Shown piece by piece: positions 7,489 to 12,238 of a DNA stretch of 12,238 nt. Within the stretch, counting starts at the first letter, position 1; each line of letters begins with the position of its first letter. The notes under the pieces were generated by a model. It ran no database searches. It was not told the origin of the DNA and saw only the letters and a program-made list of their open reading frames with translations. Both the position numbers and the translations under genes were made by a program. This DNA is from Deltaproteobacteria bacterium (GTDB lineage Bacteria > Desulfobacterota > DSM-4660 > Desulfatiglandales > B25-G16): the NCBI GenBank assembly GCA_020355145.1, contig CP070660.1, positions 727,054 to 739,291 of the forward strand, given 5' to 3'.

Positions 7489-8441
7489 TGCTCTATAAGG
7501 AACCTGCTAATGGTAAGGTGCCTGCGGGAAGACTGTGGGATAGGCTTTCCAAGACAAGAGGGAGATTAACAGACAGGCTCAATACATTAATAACTGGAAG
7601 GAAGGTAATCGATCCATCCCTCTTAGAAGATCTTGAGGAGATCCTTTTTACATCTGACATTGGTGTAGAGACAACAGGACAGTTGATTGAGGGATTAAAA
7701 CAGAGGGTAGATCAGAAATCCCTCGAAAAACCAGAACAGTTGAAGTCCATCCTAAAGGAAGAGATGATTTCCTTTTTGGATGCCAGCCAAGGCCTTTCTG
7801 CTTTCAATATACCAGAGAAGGCCCCCAGAGCCTTACATGTAATCATGTTTGTGGGTGTTAACGGGGTGGGAAAGACCACTACCATTGCTAAGATGGCTCA
7901 TTATTTTCGCGCCCAAGGGCAACAGGTAATGCTGGTGGCGGCAGATACCTTCAGGGCTGCTGCCATTGAACAACTACAGATCTGGGGAGATCGGGTAGGT
8001 GCAGATATATTCAGCCAGAAAAGAGGAGCAGATCCTGGGGCAGTTGTCTTTGATGCCATATCCGCTGCTAAGGCAAGAAACACGGATAAGGTCTTTATTG
8101 ATACCGCTGGCAGACTTCACACAAAGTCTAACTTAATGGAGGAATTGAAGAAGATCCAGAGGGTGGCTGGCCAACTGCTCTCCGAGGCCCCCCATCAAGT
8201 TACCCTTATCCTCGATGCTACTACCGGCCAGAATGCGATTGCCCAGGCCCATGTATTTTCTCAATCCCTTGGTGTGACGGATATTATCCTAACCAAATTG
8301 GATGGAACTGCCAAAGGTGGTGTAGTTATTGGTATTTCTCAGAGGCTCCGCATCCCTATCTCCTTTATATGCACTGGCGAAGGGCTTGAGGATCTTGAGA
8401 TATTTAATCCGAGGGAATTTGTGGAGGCTATCTTTGCCTGA
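7488..8441 (+). CDS. ftsY: Signal recognition particle receptor FtsY
   Basis: FtsY is the membrane-associated GTPase that docks ribosome-SRP complexes and hands nascent membrane proteins to the translocon. Numbered from the ATG at 7488 (317 residues), the N domain is followed by the G domain: GVNGVGKTT (123-131), the ADTFRAAAIEQL stretch, DTAGRLH (205-211), TKLDGTAKGG (269-278) and the closing GEGLEDLEIF. The protein lacks the long acidic A domain seen in E. coli, as is usual outside the enterobacteria. A GTG at 7485 overlaps the smc stop by four bases and the ATG overlaps it by one; I prefer the ATG, but the difference is one residue. There is no strong ribosome site, which fits translational coupling to smc. 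The terminator at 8462-8498 closes the operon. Confidence 0.97.
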   Translation: MLYKEPANGKVPAGRLWDRLSKTRGRLTDRLNTLITGRKVIDPSLLEDLEEILFTSDIGVETTGQLIEGLKQRVDQKSLEKPEQLKSILKEEMISFLDASQGLSAFNIPEKAPRALHVIMFVGVNGVGKTTTIAKMAHYFRAQGQQVMLVAADTFRAAAIEQLQIWGDRVGADIFSQKRGADPGAVVFDAISAAKARNTDKVFIDTAGRLHTKSNLMEELKKIQRVAGQLLSEAPHQVTLILDATTGQNAIAQAHVFSQSLGVTDIILTKLDGTAKGGVVIGISQRLRIPISFICTGEGLEDLEIFNPREFVEAIFA

Positions 8442-8461
8442 ATCCCATAGACCTGTTCAAA

Positions 8462-8498
8462 TAAAAGGGCATCTTACCTCGACGAGATGCCCCTTTAT
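8462..8498. terminator. Bidirectional intrinsic terminator between ftsY and the cold-shock gene
   Basis: GGGCATCT (8467-8474) pairs perfectly with AGATGCCC (8485-8492) across a 10-nt loop, with A and T flanks that lengthen the stem. Read on the minus strand the stem is followed by TTTTATTT, a good signal for ending the cold-shock transcript. On the plus strand the T-tract is shorter (CTTTAT), so termination of ftsY may be weaker. Its place between two convergent genes supports shared use. Confidence 0.8.
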
Positions 8499-8513
8499 AA
8501 CCGTATGGCAGTG

Positions 8514-8716
8514 AGTTAAAGCTTACTGACGTTTTTGGCCACAGGTCCTCGATCACTTTCTTCTAAGTCAAAGCTAACCTGGTCACCCTCATTAAGGCTC
8601 TTGAATCCGGCGGTGTTGATAGAGGAGTAGTGAACAAATACGTCCTGACCGTCTTCCTGCTCAATGAAGCCGTATCCCTTTTTATCACTAAACCACTTTA
8701 CTGTTCCTTTTGCCAA
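8514..8716 (-). CDS. Cold-shock domain RNA chaperone, CspA family
   Basis: Small five-stranded OB-fold proteins of this family bind single-stranded RNA and DNA and melt mRNA structure, especially in the cold. The 66 residues match the usual length. The two nucleic-acid-binding motifs are present: RNP1 as KGYGFI (residues 13-18) and RNP2 as VFVHY (26-30). The opening MAKGTVKWF is typical. The start codon is TTG (8714-8716). It is chosen because a perfect AAAGGAGGT (8724-8732) ends 7 nt upstream and because the family alignment begins exactly there. No in-frame ATG or GTG is better placed. It is convergent with ftsY and separated from it by the shared terminator. The long upstream leader suggests post-transcriptional control. 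Which csp paralogue this is cannot be decided, so no symbol is given. Confidence 0.96.
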
Positions 8717-8874
8717 AGCACTAACCTCCTTTCTTCTAAAACTTTCTACTATGGTCCCAAGCTTAAGGTCGCCACTCTAGCAAAGGAAACCTTCCTTCAG
8801 AGCAAAACCGACCCGCGAATAAAGCCGGGCCCTTATCAAGTGCCACCATAAGACATAGCTTTGTCAAATGTCAA
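8717..8874 (-). promoter_or_regulatory. Promoter and long 5' leader of the cold-shock gene
   Basis: On the minus strand a perfect -35 TTGACA (8869-8874) is followed after 18 bp by TATGGT (8845-8850), a four-of-six -10 match. Transcription would begin near 8838, giving a leader of about 120 nt before the TTG start. The leader contains small self-complementary stretches, such as AAGGAA-GGT-TTCCTT, and ends in the very strong Shine-Dalgarno at 8724-8732. Long structured leaders are known for cspA-type mRNAs, where they act as temperature-responsive control elements. That this leader does so is inference. Confidence 0.6.
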
Positions 8875-8897
8875 GCGAAAAAAGGACCATCGAATCT

Positions 8898-9346
8898 AAG
8901 TGCCCCCGCACTTTACTTCCTCCTTGGCCCAATCAACTTCATCAAACTCTGCGGACAATTTTCTGTCATTTATCCAAATAGCCTTTCTGCATCGGCTTGT
9001 AGATGCTTTAGCCAGTTTACTGCGTAGACCCTTTTGGTGGCTGGATCATAAGCAAGAAGAAGTTTCCTACTCTTCCTTCATACAACAAGTTGACATTAAT
9101 CTTGCGTGTCTGGTTAAGATAAAAACTCTCGATCCATTTCTCTAAGGGTAGGGCTATGGCGGCTGGTTAGTTGATTCTTATCCAAAGAAGTTCCACCTTT
9201 GAGCAAATATCAGGGGCAATTGTTATATGTGCACTTTCAGGATGAGTGAAGTGATACCAACTCGCATGAGTGTAAGGGAAAGGGTCTTGTGTGTCAACCG
9301 AGAAAGCGTCACTGGCTTTGGTGGCTGGATCTGCTACATTTGGCAT
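8898..9346 (-). pseudogene. Degraded reading frame of unknown family
   Basis: From ATG 9346 the minus strand reads MPNVADPATKASDAF, then THASWYHFTHPESAHI and KVELLWIRIN, and meets TAA at 9167-9169. The same frame continues as PAAIALPLEKWIESFY and LNQTRKINVNLLYEGRVG. Near 9060-9075 the protein-like reading moves to another frame, KLLLAYDPATKRVYAVNW, ending in LFG at 8970. A third frame over the same end reads INDRKLSAEFDEVDWAK to a stop at 8896. The residue composition looks protein-like across the lesions, which suggests a decayed gene of about 125-150 codons with one nonsense and at least one frameshift lesion. I do not recognise the family. A chance run of open frames is the alternative. 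Confidence 0.35.
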
Positions 9347-9659
9347 TTCTTTTGCCTAACTTTATAATTAAAATGTGATATGTATGACATGCTTGCATAA
9401 CCCAAATTCTAACAAAATTTTGGTTTCAATCTTTTAAATCCTGTGGCCAGGAGAGTTTCTTTTTGTGGCCCTTATATCGCTCAGTGGGCCGCTTCAAAAT
9501 GAAACCCTCCTGGCCTCCAACTTGACAAAAATTGTAAAGTTATGCAAGGGTCTCATAGATAAATTCGGATAGCTAATTCCTCCCTGCTTGGAGCATGAGA
9601 AGGAATCGGCTTCAAAGGTCATGGATCTTTGGTTTAATTTGGCAAAATATAAATGTTTT
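9347..9659. other. Non-coding stretch between the degraded frame and the receiver gene
   Basis: No plausible gene is seen on either strand. The stretch holds the 71-nt hairpin at 9445-9515 and a perfect TTGACA at 9523-9528 on the plus strand, with no convincing -10 at the right distance. It presumably contains the receiver gene's promoter, and ends in AGGAG (9660-9664), the likely ribosome site 8 nt before the ATG at 9673. Confidence 0.5.
9445..9515. repeat. 71-nt near-continuous hairpin (inverted repeat with nested stem)
   Basis: GGCCAGGAGAGTTTC (9445-9459) and GAAACCCTCCTGGCC (9501-9515) pair at 14 of 15 positions. Pairing then continues inward: after a T-T mismatch, TTTT (9461-9464) pairs with AAAA (9496-9499). 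After a 3-nt bulge a stem with GGCCC (9467-9471) and GGGCC (9486-9490) closes a 14-nt loop. It could be a structured RNA, a dispersed REP- or MITE-like element, or the folded end of a former transcript. No T-run follows the stem on the plus strand, so a simple terminator is unlikely. Confidence 0.7.
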
Positions 9660-9672
9660 AGGAGCCCATGTC

Positions 9673-10032
9673 ATGTAACATAAAATTCTGATCGTTGACG
9701 ATGAGCCTACTATTACGGACATGTTGAAAGATGCGTTTTCACGTGAGCCTTATAATATCCTATGCGCCGATTCAGCTGAAGAGGCCCTGCCCATCCTGGC
9801 TCGGGAACAGGTGGATGTGGTGATCTCAGATGAAAAAATGCCCGGTATGTCCGGATCTGAATTTCTTTCCCTTGTTCGACAAGAATATCCGGATACAATT
9901 CGAATAATTCTTACTGGATATGGAAGTCTTGAATCAGCCATACGCGCTATTAATGAGGGGGAGATCTATCGCTTCTTCACCAAACCCTGCAATGTGATTG
10001 ACCTGGCTATAACGATTCGTCTGGCCCTTTAA
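9673..10032 (+). pseudogene. Response-regulator receiver domain with a stop at codon 2 and a truncated end
   Basis: Receiver (CheY-like) domains accept phosphate from a histidine kinase. The frame reads ATG TAA CAT AAA and then ILIVDDEPTITDML, with the acidic pair of strand 1. The phospho-acceptor aspartate lies in VVISDEKMPGMSG, the threonine in IILTGYGS and the lysine in FFTKPC, so every receiver signature is present. AGGAG at 9660-9664 ends 8 nt before the ATG at 9673, so this is the natural start, but its second codon is TAA. One substitution (for example CAA or AAA to TAA) explains it. A one-base loss after an ATG at 9668 is less likely, because that ATG is only 3 nt from the ribosome site. 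A start at 9721 would omit strand 1 and the acidic pair. The 3' end stops after IRLAL, where relatives often continue into an output domain; the following codons show no such domain. Confidence 0.78.
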
Positions 10033-10066
10033 CAGTGCAGCTTAATTGGATACCATGGCGTGGTTT

Positions 10067-11536
10067 TTACCAGTGTTCCAAATCCTTTGATCTATCAGCA
10101 TTAATTTTATACTTCTTCAGGATGCTAGGGCCATCCTTGTCAACCCTATTTTTGTCTAAGACTATTTTATGACCCCAATTATCCACTATGATGTGGTACT
10201 TTCCCTCATGTTCTTCAAAGGCCCTTACTAAATCCTCTATGGTAGTGACTTGTTTGCCATTAACATAGGAAATCACCCTATTTTTGTAGTTATGATAACC
10301 CAGATTAATTTCATCAGCAAGAACCTTAACCAGAACGACTATCTCTCTCTGGTCATCTCTTGGTTCTCCATGGATGTAGTAATTTATCAGATTTAAAGGG
10401 GCGTTAAGATACCACTTTCTCCATGTTTTTAAGAAGTTTAACGTTAATGGTTCAAATACCAGCCCCCCTAAAATATAATATGTCGGGACCACATCATACC
10501 GTTCATGTGGCACTAATCGCCAAAAATGCAAAGGCATAGATAATTTAATCTCAATATCCATAAATTTATCTTCTCTCAAGATCTCAAATCTAACAGTATC
10601 ATTGATATATTTGCTCTGTGCTAAATATCCAAAGAACGTCCTCTCGCCCTTTCTGAACTCTATTGTCCCATCGTTTTCAACATTCCTGCCATCAATTGAA
10701 AGAATTATGTCATCTGATTTCAATATCCCCTTTGCTGGGGAACCGGGATAAATTCTATTTACCAGCACCCCGGTCTGTTTTTCGGTCATACCAAATCTAA
10801 GCCTCAAGTCTGGATTCTCCATTCTTTGCCAGGATATTCCCAGGCCTGGTGTTCCTTCATATTTGCCATCTCCTATATCTGTCAGGAAATGTTTAATGAC
10901 CGGCGCTGGAACCATATAACCAATATTTTCCCCTGACTCCGCTGACTGAAATGCCACTCCAACCAATTTATCATCCTTTACTACTGGCCCACCGCTGCTG
11001 CCTGGATTAATCGAGGCATCAATCTGGCAAGTTAGTAAATAGGCTCTACTGTGGGTATATTCACGGTGCTCGACTCTGGAAACAACTCCCTCAGTAATAC
11101 ATAACTCATCGCCACCTTTGGGGAAACCATAAACCGCCACGTTATCTCTAACCTCAGCCAAGTCCCCAATTTCGATTGGTGCGACACCAGAAAATAACGA
11201 ATCATCATTAACCCTGAGAATTGCAAGATCACATTCGTGAGCCACTATTTCTACCTCTGCTATATATTTCTTTGCCTCTCCTGCTCGTTTAACCTGAATA
11301 AATGTCTGGTCTCCTACCACATGTGCACTTGTTAAGATCCTTCCTCCACTTATGATGCATCCGGAGCCGCTCCGCCGTCTCTGACCCAACATTTGCCATG
11401 GTTCATCGTAGTCATATCTGTTATACACAGTGTATATCTTTACCACAGCCTTCTTTACACCCCTTTCTGCCCATACTGGTGGAGTGATAATACAACCTAA
11501 GGTCACTATCAAAATAAGTCTTGGAAATAATTTCAT
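10067..11536 (-). CDS. Exported DegP/HtrA-like (S1C) serine protease with PDZ regions
   Basis: Such proteases degrade or refold damaged envelope proteins. The 489-residue frame starts at ATG 11536, preceded by AGGAGGG (11541-11547); a TTG eight codons upstream lies beyond the ribosome site and is rejected. The signal peptide is MKLFPRLILIVTLGCIIT followed by PPVWA, with likely cleavage after residue 23. The trypsin-like domain has H72 in TSAHVV, D103 in ECDLAIL and S181 in NPGSSGGP, so the triad is complete. A PDZ domain spans about 231-331 (GVLVNRIYPGSPAKG, IILSIDGRNV). A second, more divergent PDZ-like region at about 350-460 contains VISYVNGKQVTTIEDL. The stretch between them, FWRLVPHERYDVVPTYYIL to FEPLTLNFLK, resembles the PDZ2 region of plant Deg9-type proteins; that resemblance is from memory. 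It is convergent with the receiver pseudogene, and its partners are unknown. Confidence 0.93.
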   Translation of the reverse strand: MKLFPRLILIVTLGCIITPPVWAERGVKKAVVKIYTVYNRYDYDEPWQMLGQRRRSGSGCIISGGRILTSAHVVGDQTFIQVKRAGEAKKYIAEVEIVAHECDLAILRVNDDSLFSGVAPIEIGDLAEVRDNVAVYGFPKGGDELCITEGVVSRVEHREYTHSRAYLLTCQIDASINPGSSGGPVVKDDKLVGVAFQSAESGENIGYMVPAPVIKHFLTDIGDGKYEGTPGLGISWQRMENPDLRLRFGMTEKQTGVLVNRIYPGSPAKGILKSDDIILSIDGRNVENDGTIEFRKGERTFFGYLAQSKYINDTVRFEILREDKFMDIEIKLSMPLHFWRLVPHERYDVVPTYYILGGLVFEPLTLNFLKTWRKWYLNAPLNLINYYIHGEPRDDQREIVVLVKVLADEINLGYHNYKNRVISYVNGKQVTTIEDLVRAFEEHEGKYHIIVDNWGHKIVLDKNRVDKDGPSILKKYKINADRSKDLEHW

Positions 11537-11547
11537 CTCACCCTCCT

Positions 11548-11612
11548 GAAGAAGTAACAAATAACAGTATATCCTTTAATAATCAAGGTGATCTTATTCC
11601 TATGTCAGTTAA
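11548..11612 (-). promoter_or_regulatory. Upstream region of the protease gene
   Basis: This short AT-rich stretch should hold the protease promoter. TATACT on the minus strand, about 40 nt before the ATG, matches five of six -10 bases, but no good -35 lies 16-18 bp upstream, so the promoter is not assigned with confidence. The repeat-bounded element at 11613 begins immediately behind it and may have displaced or altered upstream control. Confidence 0.3.
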
Positions 11613-11922
11613 GAATTAAAAGTGAACCGTTATTACTAGATTTAAAGTTTAAAAGTGAACACCTAAAAATGGGACTATCCGGATCTCTCAAAGCAATTCG
11701 GCACCAGAAGTCACTAAGCTTTGTTAAGCTCGTCCAAAGTAAAATTCAGTTGAATGAATTTGCTGATCTCCATTATGGAGCCTGTAAACAAGAATAATTA
11801 TCAGAAACATCATCTCCCACTCATTCACTATGCTTTGATAATTATTCTTGTTCAAAGGCAATAAAAGGTTCGAGCATAGTGCAGTTCACTTTTAATCTTT
11901 AAACAGTTCACTTTTAAAATTT
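11613..11922. mobile_element. About 300-bp non-coding element with paired inverted end repeats (MITE-like or insertion-sequence remnant)
   Basis: The 12-mer TTAAAAGTGAAC occurs twice in direct orientation at the left end (11616-11627, 11649-11660) and twice in inverted orientation at the right end (11884-11895, 11906-11917). The inner pair extends to 20 bp with one mismatch (11641-11660 against 11884-11903). AGTTAA flanks both sides (11607-11612, 11923-11928) and may be a target duplication, but such a short AT-rich word could be chance. The interior has no convincing gene; the 69-codon plus-strand frame across the left end matches nothing I know. Doubled end repeats recall the multiple transposase-binding sites of IS21-type elements, but I cannot identify the family. 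An internally deleted, non-autonomous derivative is the best reading. Confidence 0.6.
11780..11881. repeat. Nested and overlapping inverted repeats inside the element
   Basis: A 24-bp arm at 11780-11803 pairs with 11836-11859 at 22 of 24 positions, with a perfect 17-bp core AACAAGAATAATTATCA, around a 32-nt loop. A second pair, CACTATGCT (11826-11834) with AGCATAGTG (11873-11881), uses the loop of the first and the flank beyond it. The two stems interleave, so an RNA could form a pseudoknot or switch between them. Confidence 0.8.
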
Positions 11923-12030
11923 AGTTAACAGTCTTTTTATTTCCCAAGGATATTAAAAATACCTTCATGAAGCTATGCCACGATCGTTCCTATTCATCGA
12001 TGCCATCCATCCCTTCCGCGTCTCCTCTCC
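11923..12030. other. Short non-coding gap before the TPR gene
   Basis: I see no gene, promoter or clear terminator here. Base composition changes from AT-rich near the repeat element to GC-rich towards the TPR gene. Confidence 0.5.
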
Positions 12031-12238
12031 TTAGGAGCCCAAGTCTTGCAAGATCGCTCGGGCCTCTTTCACCTCCGAATTATCCTCATCAGCACCCTTC
12101 CACAAGTCCAGAAACTTCTGCAAGGCTGCGCGCGCCCTTTCCTTATCGCCCTTCCCCCGATAGGCCACACCCAGATCCCGGTGGGAAAGGGCGAAGTGGG
12201 GATTGATCTCGACCGCCTTCCGGGAAGCTTCAATGGCC
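12031..12238 (-). CDS. TPR-repeat protein, C-terminal end (cut by window edge)
   Basis: The last 68 residues of a minus-strand gene are visible, ending at TAA 12031-12033; its start lies beyond the window. The sequence AIEASRKAVEINPHFALSHR followed by DLGVAYRGKGDKERARAALQ fits tetratricopeptide repeats: A/G and Y at the helix positions and the INPHFA turn. It is followed by FLDLWKGADEDNSEVKEAR and ILQDLGS. TPR proteins are protein-binding scaffolds, and the C-terminal sequence does not show what this one binds or where. GC content and codon use are visibly higher than in the neighbouring genes (many GCC, GGC, CGC and CTG codons), which may mean a different origin or simply a gene from the other side of an insertion boundary. 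Confidence 0.85.
   Translation of the reverse strand, partial: AIEASRKAVEINPHFALSHRDLGVAYRGKGDKERARAALQKFLDLWKGADEDNSEVKEARAILQDLGS

Noticed and set aside
8630..8851. Plus-strand open frame opposite the cold-shock gene and its leader
   Set aside because: It overlaps the cold-shock gene and its control region and has no domain or ribosome site.
9721..10032. ATG at 9721 as the normal start of the receiver gene
   Set aside because: It would remove the first strand and the DDE acidic pair, although these are encoded intact directly upstream in frame behind a ribosome site.
9667..10035. Reassigned TAA stop codon (TAA read as glutamine) to explain the in-frame stops in the receiver gene
   Set aside because: The LysM, cold-shock, protease and TPR genes all end normally at TAA, so the standard code holds.
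11588..11797. 69-codon plus-strand frame over the left end of the repeat-bounded element
   Set aside because: It reads through the end repeats, resembles no known protein and has no ribosome site.
11967..12206. 79-codon plus-strand frame at the right edge
   Set aside because: It is antisense to the TPR gene, and its serine- and proline-rich composition is typical of a GC-rich shadow frame.

Overview
The window looks like a bacterial chromosome segment of moderate to low GC. It carries ordinary housekeeping genes separated by short regulatory genes that are mostly broken. The smc-ftsY pair, a LysM protein, a PilZ protein, a LuxR-type regulator and a DegP-type protease together suggest a Gram-negative, delta-proteobacterium-like (Desulfobacterota-like) host. 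That placement is inferred from gene content and remembered family resemblance; no search was run.

Layout, left to right. (1) 1-442, minus: the first 147 codons of panB (pantothenate/CoA synthesis), cut by the window edge. (2) 695-1017, minus: a PilZ-domain gene with one frameshift. (3) 1152-1841, minus: a LuxR-type regulator with three single-base lesions, two of them in T7 tracts, lying 14 bp downstream of (4) 1856-3721, minus: an intact 621-residue LysM membrane or envelope protein whose N-terminal codons contain four tandem copies of a 7-bp unit. (5) A 206-bp divergent promoter region. (6) 3928-8441, plus: an intact smc-ftsY operon with overlapping stop and start. (7) A terminator shared with the convergent cold-shock gene (8514-8716, minus), which has a TTG start and a likely 120-nt leader. 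(8) 8898-9670: no intact gene. It holds a degraded minus-strand reading frame and a 71-nt near-continuous hairpin. (9) 9673-10032, plus: a response-regulator receiver whose second codon is a stop. (10) 10067-11536, minus: an intact exported DegP/HtrA-like serine protease with PDZ regions. (11) 11613-11922: a roughly 300-bp non-coding element bounded by paired inverted 12-bp repeats, resembling a non-autonomous insertion element. (12) 12031-12238, minus: the C-terminal end of a GC-richer TPR protein.

How the parts relate. smc (chromosome organisation) and ftsY (signal-recognition-particle receptor) are co-transcribed. The LysM protein and the LuxR-type regulator probably formed one transcript, possibly extending into the PilZ gene. 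The clearest unusual pattern is that the long housekeeping genes are open throughout while each small regulatory gene (PilZ, LuxR-type, receiver) and the unknown frame at 8970-9346 carries one or more single-base lesions. I see no CRISPR array, no rRNA or tRNA, and no complete insertion sequence. I did not find a convincing new defence or biosynthetic system. The best leads are the repeat-bounded element near 11.6-11.9 kb, the 71-nt hairpin, the 7-bp tandem repeat in the LysM gene, and the T7-tract frameshifts.
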